This document shows, one piece after another, positions 34,081 through 44,291 of a stretch of 64,000 bases of DNA. Source of the DNA: Eucommia ulmoides (lineage: Eukaryota > Streptophyta > Magnoliopsida > Garryales > Eucommiaceae); contig CM028333.1 in the NCBI GenBank assembly GCA_016647705.1, forward strand, positions 19,713,743 through 19,777,742, read 5' to 3'. A program made the position numbers and the translations under genes. Positions within the stretch are counted from its first letter, which is position 1; the number at the start of each line of letters is the position of its first letter. The notes below the pieces were generated by a model. It was given only the letters and a program-made list of their open reading frames with translations. It was not told the DNA's origin and searched no databases.

Positions 34081-35477
34081 AATTAATTAGATTTGTGATC
34101 GGTTTAATAAATGGGTGTCATGCTAGTTCTTTGTCATCATGGATCATCGTTTCTTGGGAATAACTCAACATTGAACCTTGTGCATAGAGGGGACATCTTT
34201 CTTTTTTAAACAATGATTTCACGTTTAGATTTATACTAGATACGTTTTTCTTTCTATATTATGTTTTATTTTATCCATTGAATTGAATTGTAGATATTGT
34301 GAATTGTTTAAAGAGATTAAATAGCATACGATGTTGCTCAATATTTTATTTGAGTTTATATAAATATTTGAAATTCTTTAATAAAAACCACATAATTTTA
34401 ATGTTAAAGTATATTTTACAATTACAACTTAAACAAACAACTTGTATTTATTCCATGAAATAAGAAGTCAAAGATTATTTAACTTAAACATGTATTCTAG
34501 GAGCCGTTTGTTAATGTTTATAAGTATTTTTTAAAATTAAAAAAAATATATATAGAAATAATTTTTACTTAAAATTAAAAATAAAAAATTAAAAGTGTGT
34601 GTTTGATAATGTAGAGATAATATCTTAGTATTGTCCCTTCAAATTATCTCTTAATTAAAAAAATAAAATAAAAATAAAAATAAAAAAATCGTAGGTGATT
34701 TGAAAAAAAGAATGAGTGGAGAAGTCGTAGTTCATAGATCTTCATCGTTCTGATTAGGAGGTTTCAACTCAAAAATATATGGTTTCAAGTGGAGTAATTA
34801 ATTTGATTTGTACATAATTTGAGAACTCTCAAATGATCGATTACTTTCATGTAATCGCTATGGGACAAGAATCCTGTCCTTAAGTTCAACCCCTACTTTA
34901 TATGAATGATTTGACTACGAGAGGATGATGAGAAATAAAATGGTAACCCCCGACTTGCACAAATGATTTAACTACAAAGAAAAATATGCGAATTCACATA
35001 AATTTGACTATGATACCATGTCATGAGGTGTCAACTCAAAACCATATGGTTTAAATAACTCCTTTAACTTATATACTAGTTTAGTAACTTCTAAGTGATA
35101 GAATGTAAGATAAAAATCTAACAGTTTTCATACTGTAAAAATCAAAGAAACAAATAACCCTTCTTTTTTTTTTGTATTTAAAAAATAGTTAAATTTATAA
35201 TTTGTTTTTTAGTTTTTTTAGGTGAAAAATAAACATTATTTTTAAAGTCAAGTATTTTTTTTTTCCTTTTTCTTTATGTGGCTGGTATTTCCCATGTGCA
35301 TACTCTTTATCCCTGTCGCATGGCAAAGCACAGTCTTTTTTAAAAGACAATCATGTTAATTCCCTATTGACGTCTCAAATGCTCAAAGTGCCCTCATTTT
35401 TTCTTTTTCTTTTTCTTTTCTTTTTCTCTCCAAGACTTGTATTTCGAAACGTAATTTAATTTGTCTTATATTTCACT
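34081..35477. other. AT-rich non-coding region with a dispersed repeat pair
   Basis: No gene. 34755-34850 and 35020-35110 share an imperfect direct repeat ('ggtttcaactcaaa...tatggttt...taactt'), probably two copies of an unrelated dispersed repeat. The remainder is T- and A-rich low complexity. Confidence 0.4.
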
Positions 35478-35693
35478 TTTTTTTTTTAATTAGTTTTATG
35501 GTAAAATGTGTTTGAATCTGCTTATGCGTATATTGACTAATTATCATACCGAATAATCTTAAAGACGCACTCTCTCATATTAACCTGGTGTATTCAAGAT
35601 TAAATTTAAGATTCAATTTTCGGAGTGCTTTTTAGGAATATCGAACTCTAATTGACGAAGAAAAATGATGCATTCTTCTGCTAACCAAACTAC
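35478..35693 (-). mobile_element. tRNA-derived SINE, family 1, copy 4
   Basis: On minus it reads the head 'tggttagcagaagaatgcat', B-box-like AGAGTTCGATATT, the body 'aatcttgaatacaccaggtt' and 'gtctttaagattattcggta', then an A-rich end (poly-T on plus at 35479-35490). Full length. Confidence 0.6.
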
Positions 35694-37147
35694 CACTTTT
35701 TGAGTATTTGTCTTATATTTCACATTTCACGTAATCAACGTCGACAATGATTATAAAAATGAAAATAATTGAAGGACAATAATGGAGATAAATAAATATT
35801 TAGAAGCAACAAACCCCAAATGTACACTCAACAATGGTCAAGGAGGCCGTATCTTGTCATTCACAATTAACAAAGAATAAGGTGTTAACGTCTATTAGAC
35901 TTCCCACTAACCAAAAGGCCAAAACACAAAAGCGTGATAGACACGCTCCACAGGGCAAAATCTTAAAAAAGATCAAAAATAAAATAGCAGCACTATCTAT
36001 TGTCTTTGGATTAATTATTTCTTACTCTTTACTTTAACTTGAGACCTTTCTACTCTTCTACACACTTGAATGAAGAAAGAAATTAACATTTTTCAAATGT
36101 ATAATAATTTTTTTAATTTAAATTTAATATAAAGAAAAACAACAAAAAAGTTAACATTCTCGCTCTCATTGTCTTTTATTTCTCTCTGGTTGTACAATTT
36201 TCTCCAATCTCGAAATATGATCTTTTTAAACCTTTGATTCCTACAAAAACAATGTACACGCGGGTGAGTATATAAACATTGTACTTTTGGTGTGACAATC
36301 AGTAAGATGTTATAGAATTCTAGTAGCGTAATAGCTAGGAAATTTGTATGTACCTTTACACGGCATCCTCCTTAGTTATTATAGGTGTACGGGGAGACTT
36401 GTTTGGTGAGTCTCCCTTGAATCTTGGCGAATCTCTATTTAATGCCTGTTAATTTTCCGGGGGGGGAGGGGGAGTCTCGTAAATATCTGATGCACTTCCT
36501 TATATAACGATGTTTAGTAACCGCTCATGAGTTGGGTAGTAACGATTCCCAAGCTCAGGATACAGTTTCACTCATCCTCGGTTATTCCGAGGAAGATCGT
36601 CTGGGGTGTACTCAGGCTCAGTCATTGGGAGGGTCCTTGTGTAATCAAAGTTGTCGTCGTTTTCGGTTACCTTGAGATTCCATTCTGTATCCTCAAGTCC
36701 CAACATTGAGTTTGGTTCACGTGCGTTGATGAATCTTAAGTTGGTTGCACATGAATCTTAAGGAATGATGTTCGAGATCTACATGTATTACACATGGATG
36801 TCTTCTTACAGGTGACATTATTCAAATTTTTTTAAAATATCCTTCGTCATTTTATATGTTTTATGTAAAGTTTCAATGGAGAATTTACTTTCACCTATTT
36901 TTTTACTATTTCCTTTTATGTTATAATGACAAAAAGTTAGTTTTCTTCTTTCTTCAAATCAGAGATGTCTAAAGTAATGGGGGACTTAGGGTAATCGAAA
37001 CATTCTTAAAGATAACTGGATTTTAATTCTTGTAAAATGAAAAAAAAATATAGTATAAATTTTTAAAACAAAGAAGAAAAATTGAAGCAAAATCAATATA
37101 AGGAGGTAACCTATTTTAATGATTAGAAATACCTTAAAAATATCCAA
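35694..37147. other. non-coding region
   Basis: The open frames 35834-36037 and 36527-36709 show no recognisable domain and no gene context. 36240-36800 is GC-richer and may be an old LTR. It contains a G-rich tract (GGGGGGGAGGGGG) at about 36460. No gene is called. Confidence 0.4.
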
Positions 37148-37345
37148 GATATGATATTAGTCCAGTTGGTAAATGTATGTGCATTTTCTTCTTATCAATC
37201 AAAGTTCGACTCTATTGAGAAATAATTTAAAAATTAAATTTTCAATGCACCAAGCCTATGTGAAAAAATACGTCTTTAAAATCTTTCGAAAAAGTTATTA
37301 GTTGAAATACACACTTTAATCTATAATTAAAAAAAAAAAAAAAAA
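37148..37345 (+). mobile_element. tRNA-derived SINE, family 1, copy 5
   Basis: A-box-like TTAGTCCAGTTGGTAAATG at about 37156 and B-box AAGTTCGACTCT at about 37201. Then the family body ('cacgaagcctatgtg'-type, 'gtctttaaaatctttcg') and a poly-A tail of about 17 at 37329-37345. It is the clearest copy for promoter boxes and lies about 420 bp upstream of the GT92 start. Confidence 0.65.
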
Positions 37346-37364
37346 CAATTTAAAAAGAGGTCGG

Positions 37365-37396
37365 TTTTTTTTTTTTTTTTGGGGGGGGGGGGGGGG
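37365..37396. repeat. T16-G16 homopolymer junction
   Basis: Sixteen T (37365-37380) are followed by sixteen G (37381-37396). It may be partly an assembly or sequencing uncertainty. Confidence 0.9.
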
Positions 37397-37769
37397 TTGG
37401 ATAAAAGCGAGGTAGTTTCACTGGCTAATCGGTGAACAATTTCCAACACGCGCAACGAGAAGCGTGGACCAAATATTCGTCGTCACAGCAAAGGGACGGT
37501 GGACTGGGCTTTAACCAGAACAAGTAAACAACCCAATACAGCAACCCAAACGCGTCCTTTTTTGACCCCAAACCCCTCTCTCCTTCCCCTCTCTCTCTCT
37601 CTCTTCCCGACCATAACCGGATTACCAGAAGCACAACCTCAAGAGAGAAACAACATAAAGCGACCGTCGGTACACACAATCCTCAGATCTAAACCCGCCT
37701 ATCGCGCAAAGACATACTTCAATCTCATCCTCAATCTCTGGAGATCCCAATCACCTCTTCCCAACAACC
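37397..37769 (+). promoter_or_regulatory. probable promoter and 5' UTR of the GT92 gene
   Basis: A TATA-like GGATAAAAGCGAGG lies at about 37399-37412, and a pyrimidine tract (CTCTCTCTCTCTCTCTTCCC) at about 37585-37606, as is common near plant transcription starts. The real start is not determinable by eye. If it lies upstream of 37499, an upstream ATG opens a 172-codon frame overlapping the GT92 start codon. Confidence 0.4.
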
Positions 37770-39617
37770 ATGGATTCCTCCGAACAACGTCGGAAGCGAA
37801 AAAGAACCGCCAGACCGGCGACGACGGTATCGTACTCCGCTTCATACTTATTCTCAGTAAGATCCCTCTCTCTGTGTTTCTGCTTCATCGCTTTTCTCTA
37901 TCTGTTGTCCTATTGGATTCCGATGACTTCGTCGGCGTTCCGGCCGGTACTAGTAGTTCCGACCAGTCTGTCGCTCTTGTCTTCGAGCGACTTTGTACGA
38001 GATTATTCGAACCGTGATATCTTGTGGTATTCGAATATTGAGGATAGAGTGTTGTTCCCCGATCATCTTTTGTTGTTGGTGTCGAATAGGAAGAGAAATG
38101 GATTCGTAGAGAAATACAGAGAATTGGAGTGCGTTTATTCGAGTTTAAATTCTGACGATGTTGCGAGTATGAATCAGAATGTCTTGTCTGTGGATGAGTA
38201 CGATGATTTTCGAATCATCGTACGTTGTCCACTCCCACCGGCGAATTACTCAGCCGTTGTCAATCTGAGAAATCCTAGAAAGAGAGCGATCGATTTCGTT
38301 GAAGAACAGAACTATTTGTGGAACAATCGGAGTCAGGCGGTTAATTCGTGGGAAAAAGTGGTCTACACGGCGGCGCTAGACGGGGACACGGCGGTCGTGT
38401 TCGTGAAGGGTTTGAGTTTGAGGTCCGACAGAGAATCCGACCCAACTCAGTTCAATTGCCATTTCGGGTTGGGAAATTGGGGAAAAAACAGGACATTCGT
38501 GCTAACAACGAAAGCCATTTCGGCTGCTCAAGAGGTAATAAGATGCAGGTTGCCACGTAGCATTTTGAAGAACCCTAATAAAGCTCAGGGAATTAGAGTC
38601 ACCATTGGAGTAAAACCCCCAAACATGAAGAACAGCCCTAATAAGGTTCAGGCTCATGATCATGTTATTGTTCCTTCACTAGCAAAGATTTTCAGACCCA
38701 AATCAATACAAAAAAATGAGAAAAAGTACGAGCTTTGTGTTTGTACGATGGTTTGGAACCAAGCGGCCGCCCTTCGCGAATGGATAGTTTATCACGCTTG
38801 GCTTGGGGTCGAGAAGTGGTTTATTTACGACAACAACAGTGACGACTCGATCGAAGACGTGATCGGAAGGCTCGAGCTGGAAAATTACAACGTGAGCCGC
38901 CACGTTTGGCCGTGGATCAAGACCCAAGAGGCCGGTTTCTCTCACTGCGCTCTCCGAGCAAGAGACGAATGCAAATGGGTTTCGTTCATGGACGTGGATG
39001 AGTACTTCTACTTCCCCTTCCCGACCCGCCGTCACCAGAAAATGGGTTTTCCGGGACGAAATTCCCTAAAAAAACTGGTGTCCAATTTCTCGTCCTCCGC
39101 ACCGACAGTGGCAGAGATCCGAACCTCTTGCCACAGCTTCGGGCCGTCAGGTCTGAGCTTGCCGCCTCGGCAGGGGGTGACGGTGGGATACACCTGTCGG
39201 GTCCAGAGTCCGGAGCGGCACAAATCGATCGTAAGGCCAGATGCGCTCCACCTGGCGCTGCTCAATGTGGTGCACCACTTCCACCTGAGGGAAGGGTTCA
39301 GGTATGTGAACCTGCACCAGAGCACGGCGGTGATTAACCACTACAAGTACCAGGTGTGGGAGGTTTTTAAGGCTAAGTTTTTCAGGAGGGTGGCTACCTA
39401 CGTAGCGGATTGGCAGGATAACCAGAAGGAGGGATCGAGAGATCGGGCACCCGGGTTGGGTACAGAGCCCATCCAACCGCCCAATTGGAGGCTTCAGTTT
39501 TGTGATGTTTGGGATACCGGTTTGAGAGACTTTGTGTTGGCTAATATGGCTGATCCGGCCACTGGGGTTCTGCCCTGGGAGAGGGAGAGAGGTCTTCTTT
39601 CAACCAATGACACCTAA
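37770..39617 (+). CDS. glycosyltransferase family 92 (DUF23) protein, type II membrane
   Basis: A single-exon 615-codon frame. After a short basic cytosolic tail (KRKRTARP) a membrane anchor covers about residues 33-50 (LSLCFCFIAFLYLLSYWI), giving the type II topology of Golgi glycosyltransferases. The GT92 domain spans roughly residues 321-570. It opens with ELCVCTMVWNQAAALREWI, then YDNNSDDSIEDVI, and the metal/nucleotide-sugar DxD-type motif FMDVDEYFYF (Asp408, Asp410). The conserved HxF/HYKYQVWEVFKAKF segment follows. Plant GT92 members include beta-1,4-galactan synthases (GALS), but the length and N-terminal region suit the UPF0392/At1g27200-like subgroup, whose acceptor is not settled in my knowledge. 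It would act in the Golgi lumen. The start is the first ATG of the long frame, directly before the anchor. Intact, with no stops. Confidence 0.92.
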   Translation: MDSSEQRRKRKRTARPATTVSYSASYLFSVRSLSLCFCFIAFLYLLSYWIPMTSSAFRPVLVVPTSLSLLSSSDFVRDYSNRDILWYSNIEDRVLFPDHLLLLVSNRKRNGFVEKYRELECVYSSLNSDDVASMNQNVLSVDEYDDFRIIVRCPLPPANYSAVVNLRNPRKRAIDFVEEQNYLWNNRSQAVNSWEKVVYTAALDGDTAVVFVKGLSLRSDRESDPTQFNCHFGLGNWGKNRTFVLTTKAISAAQEVIRCRLPRSILKNPNKAQGIRVTIGVKPPNMKNSPNKVQAHDHVIVPSLAKIFRPKSIQKNEKKYELCVCTMVWNQAAALREWIVYHAWLGVEKWFIYDNNSDDSIEDVIGRLELENYNVSRHVWPWIKTQEAGFSHCALRARDECKWVSFMDVDEYFYFPFPTRRHQKMGFPGRNSLKKLVSNFSSSAPTVAEIRTSCHSFGPSGLSLPPRQGVTVGYTCRVQSPERHKSIVRPDALHLALLNVVHHFHLREGFRYVNLHQSTAVINHYKYQVWEVFKAKFFRRVATYVADWQDNQKEGSRDRAPGLGTEPIQPPNWRLQFCDVWDTGLRDFVLANMADPATGVLPWERERGLLSTNDT

Positions 39618-40152
39618 AAAAAAACAGAAAAATCATACAGAATAATTCTTTGGTTCTTTTCTGTCAGTTATAGATTCAGTTATAGGATTCTTACAATTTT
39701 TTTTTTGTTTTTGGTCTTTGCGAAATGATTTGTTGTATACTATCCTTGTTGAATGCTAAATTTGATTCATTTTATGGAAATAGATTGCAGAAACTAAGAC
39801 AAGGAACTCAAGAAATAAGAAAGAACATGACCATTTAGTTAATTTTCACTTTTGAACAAGGAACTATAAGGGAAAACATTAAACTCCACTAAATTACTCT
39901 TATGACAGAGCGGAAAAAATTTCTGCACTGGAAACATGTTTCGGATTCTTCATTTGCTGGTTCTTGAATATAAACAGTAGCAGGAAAATAGCCTGTAAAG
40001 AATTAAGGAAATCACAGCATAAAGTTAAGATAATGAAAAATCAGCCGAGTACTGTTTGCCTTGAAGAATAATTGAAGATATTACCTTGGTATATCCTTCA
40101 AAATGCAAAACCCGAGCAAGATTAGAAAATTAACACTTGAAGTCGAGTGTCT
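39618..40152. other. convergent 3' intergenic space of GT92 and CCB4
   Basis: 535 bp lie between the GT92 stop (39617) and the CCB4 stop (40153). It contains both 3' UTRs. No other frame is supported. Confidence 0.7.
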
Positions 40153-42544
40153 TTAGTGCAATGCCTGTGGAATTTCACTTTGGAATTTTGTGAACGTGGC
40201 ATCCAATTTCTCTCCAATTAAGGTAATCCATGCCTGTAAGTTGAAATACCATGGCTCCCTGATTACTTACCATACCATTCATGAACAAAACTCATCATAT
40301 TATGAAGATATTAACGGCTCAAAGCATTTGGGTACTAAATTTGCAGTTTTGCTGTGAAAAAAAAGGGGGAAATTTTGCCTATTGCGACATTAGACCTCTA
40401 GAAAGGAGGTGAAAAAACAGGTAAATGAATGGGTAATCAAGAAATATCATCAGAGAATTGGAAATATGAAATTCTTAGGAGGCACCTGGTCGGAGGTTGT
40501 GAAGCCCCTGATAGTGTCGCCACCAATTATTGCAATTCCTTTCTCTCCAAGTGGTTGCAATATGACTGCCTGGTGCAGCAATATCAGCATTTGTTTTGTG
40601 TGTGGAAAGTAGTATATATTTATGTACATATATAAAAAGAGCGTTAAATTCAACAAGGCAAAAAATATATGATAAATTTTACTATTGCAAGAGTTGCAAG
40701 TAATATTTATGAATAAAGCATAGAAGATGGGCACATTTAATTCGGAAGAAATGTAGTTTGTGACTCCCTCTGTTCCAAATTAATTGTCTTATCATCCTTT
40801 TTAGGATGGCCCAAATTAATTATCACGTTTTTTTTTTTTTTTTGTACAAATATACTTTATCACTCTTCCCGAAATGATTCTACTCTCCATCACACATTCA
40901 AACTTCAAGTTTTATCACTTTAAACCCGACTTAAAATCTTGTGCAGAGCCAAAATATTACCTGAGTATTTGAAGGGAGAAATGGAAGCTCCGACTTCCCG
41001 GGATAAAGAGATAAGTTGGCCAAGTAGCTTTCTGAAACATATAAGAGATTTTACCCTTCAGTATTGTATATTCCAATTTACTAAAATTGTACAGAGAATT
41101 GGTGAAATCAGCATATACAAAAAAAAGGGTAAGTTTCATATTTACTTACGTGATCCTGATTGTACAATGCCCTGGTAGAGTGAACCTTCCATCAATTTAT
41201 TGGTATCCACAACCACAGGTAGGCTTTCATCAGAAGAAGAGGCTGCAGCAAACCCAATTTGGAGGACACATTTGCCTTCATAAACAACCACCATAGACCT
41301 GCAGCATGTTGCAACTGATAGGGACTCCCATGCCCTGAGAGCAGGCGGATTAAAGGTCAAAAAAGAACTGTTAATATCAACTAAATGCGCACTTTCCAAT
41401 CAATATAGAGGCTAGTAGTCATAAATATGGCAACTTTTGTATTCTAATCTTTGTGTTCCATATGATTGCATTAGCAAGGAAGAAGAGGGGAATTCACTTG
41501 AATCAATCTATATAGTCATACGAAGTGAGTTACCATAGCAACTCAGTAACGGTAGTGTCAGGAAGGTGGGAATATATTCTTTGACACTCTACACCTTGAG
41601 GATATACCTGGAATCATCAAAATTTAAACAATCGGGAAGTCTTTCAAGGACCCGAGAATGGAAACTAAACCTGTCAATAACTATGCTCAAAGAGTGTGTG
41701 CATGTGTGTGTGAGAGTGAGAGAGAGAGAGAGAGAGACTGGAAATGATGGAAAAATACAAATCCTTTACCATGGATATGAACTTCGGTCTGATTGAAAGC
41801 CATACGAGTCCAGCTAGAATATTTGTAACAGCCAAACCAAGAGTCAGCAGATCTGCTCTGGACTGAGAACTGCCGCATAAAAGAGCTCAAGATCAATGAT
41901 AGTGCGCTAACAGTAAACAACAATGTCAATTGATTTTCGATTTCCAAGCAACTGTTAAGGACCACCATAGATGTCCACCAAAAGGGTAGTAATGCTTGCC
42001 CCATGATTTGTCTTACTATTTTACACAGATAATGCAATTTCACAGATGAATTCCGTCCAATTCAACCTAAATTTCGTCCCTGAGATAGCCCCGAGTTGCA
42101 GCAACCTACTAATTAATTTTCTTCAACTTAGCATCCTCATTAGAATTTGCCTTGCAAAAGTTTTGCTATGTCTCTCTTTCACATTGGAAATGGATTTATC
42201 TAGTTCAGATTTTAGTAGTTAAATACAAATTTTACAACATCCGCCAAGCTCAAATTGGAGCTAAGAAAAAAAAAACGAATTCGACGTTTATCTGAGAAGA
42301 ATTAGGATTCATATAGACGCGCGTAAGAGAGTAGAAGATTCATCACCTGCTGGCATCGGCAACTGGAGGAATGCCAGAGACGGTGCGATTGAAAAGCACA
42401 GCTAATAGAGAGACGCCTCCGACATATATTGGCAAGCTTCTAACGACATCGTCGTTTTCGGATACCCAATCCGCCACCCATTCTCTCTTCGGCTTTGGTC
42501 CCCTGTACCCTCCGTTCTGTTCGCAAATGGCTCGGAATGAGTTA

Positions 42545-42600
<56 letters not shown>

Positions 42601-42715
42601 GAGAAACCTGCAAATTGGAAGAAACCCTAACGGAGCGCGGGAAAGAGAGAAGACGGGGAGGGAAACGGCGTAGCGAGTTTAACGGAATACGACGAAGAAG
42701 AGGTCCCGCTTCCAT
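40153..42715 (-). CDS. CCB4: CCB4, cofactor assembly of complex C (cytochrome b6f haem ci), chloroplast
   Basis: Complete gene: eight exons on minus, all with GT-AG introns, encoding 290 residues. Exons: 42608-42715, 42347-42516, 41770-41869, 41534-41607, 41150-41334, 40961-41031, 40486-40569, 40153-40233 (TAA 40153-40155). Phases match at every junction. The start ATG (42713-42715 on plus) opens a Ser/Arg-rich plastid transit peptide (MEAGPLLRRIPLNSLRRF...). Conserved blocks are GPKPKREWVADWVSEND, a membrane segment SLPIYVGGVSLLAVLF, a second near LLTLGLAVTNILAGLVWL, AWESLSVATCCRSMVVVY, SYLANLSLYPGKSE and GIAIIGGDTIRGFTTSDQAW. With CCB1, CCB2 and CCB3, CCB4 attaches haem ci to cytochrome b6 on the stromal side of thylakoids; it is thought to pair with CCB2. 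Introns 1 and 3 carry TG/GA microsatellites. Short track frames 40450, 41142 and similar are its exons read into introns. Confidence 0.93.
41694..41738. repeat. compound (TG)n(AG)n microsatellite in CCB4 intron 3
   Basis: TGTGTG with one interruption is followed by an AG run. In the sense orientation it is a CT/CA pyrimidine tract inside intron 41608-41769. Confidence 0.9.
42545..42600. repeat. compound (GT)n(GA)n microsatellite in CCB4 intron 1
   Basis: (GT)9 runs into about (GA)19 with one TA interruption. It makes up most of the 91-bp first intron (42517-42607). On the sense strand a branch-point-like CTAAC follows the CA run. Confidence 0.92.
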
Positions 42716-43171
42716 GGAAAAAACCCTTTCAGGTACTGGTTTCGGTTATGAAAGCCGTTAAGTTGGAAGTGGGGAGAAAAGTATATGCTAAATTATAATT
42801 TCACCCCTAAACGTTGGCCTTTTTCCACATTGGCCCTAAAGTATCTATTTTTCTGACAATGACTTTAAGATCTTCGGATATAAACACCCCATCCTCCTTG
42901 ATGAGGTTATTGGGTTGCTTAAATGTAAATACTATATATTTTATTTGTATTCTTTCGTACAAATAAAAAATGTTCATAATAATTACTAAATGTAGACCCC
43001 ACCTCATTTTCAATCCCTCCATCTCTGTCACTCTTCTCTCCCTCTCTCACACATTTTTTCAAGTCCATATTTTTTGGACTAAATTAGCATCATATTTTTT
43101 CTTTTAAATTACTCTTAATAGTTACAAAATTTTTAAAAATATCATTTTGGCCATTTTTTTTTACAAAATTC

Positions 43172-43174
<3 letters not shown>
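42716..43174. other. CCB4 upstream region
   Basis: It probably holds the CCB4 promoter. No TATA box was fixed. At 42793-42845 a doublet 'cacccctaaacgttggcc ... cattggccctaaagt' resembles one end of a MULE-like element, but no partner end was found. The minus open frame 42807-43031 is not considered a gene. Confidence 0.4.

Positions 43175-43215
<41 letters not shown>
43175..43215. repeat. (TA)n microsatellite
   Basis: About 40 bp of pure AT repeat. Confidence 0.95.
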
Positions 43216-43219
<4 letters not shown>

Positions 43220-43437
43220 CACTTATTTTCAAATTTTCCTCATTTTTTATTTTTTAAGAAAAAATTCAATTAATTTTTTTTTAAAAATATCATAAATACT
43301 CTAATCATATTTCACTTAATTTTATTTCAAATTTAATTTATTTTTTAAAATATTCCATGAACATTTTAAAATATAAAAAATTAAATATTAAATTCTATTT
43401 AAATTAAAAATTCCTTTAAAATATTTAAAAATCAATT

Positions 43438-44291
43438 AAGTGGATATTTACTTAGATATGCATTAAGTGGATATCTACTTAATTATATTTAGTAGATATC
43501 CACTTACATTATTTTTCACTTAATTTAATTTCAATTTTAGGTTATTTTTTAAAATATTCTATGAATATTTTAAAATATAAAGAATTAGAGAAATCAGAAA
43601 ATAAAAAATTTCACTGAATATTAATCTTCAGTTACATTCCATTAAAAAATTACATAAATCCACCTAACCTCTAAGTGGAAATCCAAAAAAAAAAAAATTA
43701 AAGTGGAAATCTGCTAAAAATTAAGACAATTGACGTCCGTCGTCTTCGCCAATCGTTACACCGTCACCCTCCTTCCATCTTCATCGGTCTTCAATAAGTA
43801 GATATGTGGATATCTACTAAAAATCAATAAGTAGATATCCACTAAAAACAATTAGTGGATATCCACTAAACTAAAAAATAACACAAACATTTAAACAATC
43901 AATGGGTATCTACTGAACTAAAAAATAACACAAACATTTAAACAATCAGTGAATATTCACTGAACTAAAAAAATAATACAAACATTTAAATAATCAAATT
44001 AAACAATCAATGGATATCCACTTAACTAAAAAATAACACAAGCATCTCTACACAAATGATAAAAATGACAAATAAATCAAGATATCGTTAGAATTTATTT
44101 GAATCTAATTGGGTTATCCTAAATAATATCAAAATTCTAATTCAATTTCATTTATCTTCTTTCATATATCAAGCAATGAACATCCACTAAACAATAACAC
44201 ATTATTAATTTTCAGTGGATATCCACTCAAAATCAATCAGTGGATATCCACAGTAGATATCCACACGAATCAATAAGTGGATATCCACTTA
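43438..44291. repeat. array of AGTGGATATCCACT-type palindromes
   Basis: About a dozen copies of a 14-18 bp palindrome are spread over 850 bp. Perfect examples are TTAGTGGATATCCACTAA (43852-43869), CAGTGAATATTCACTG (43947-43962) and TAAGTGGATATCCACTTA (44274-44291). Imperfect ones lie near 43438, 43464, 43490, 43806, 43830, 44010, 44212, 44238 and 44252. Four sit in tandem units of about 47-60 bp ('actaaaaaataacacaaaca' spacer at about 43870-44045). There is no coding. It probably belongs to a non-autonomous transposon. Confidence 0.8.

Noticed and set aside
35834-36037. 67-codon frame with a hydrophobic C-terminus
   Set aside because: No homology recognised and no gene structure around it. 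Expected by chance in this amount of sequence.
38703-39476. Minus-strand frames of 97-110 codons
   Set aside because: Shadows of the GT92 coding sequence on the opposite strand.
43438-44291. CRISPR-like array
   Set aside because: Repeat spacing is irregular, the spacers are themselves repeated, the repeats are short palindromes and the DNA is plant nuclear.
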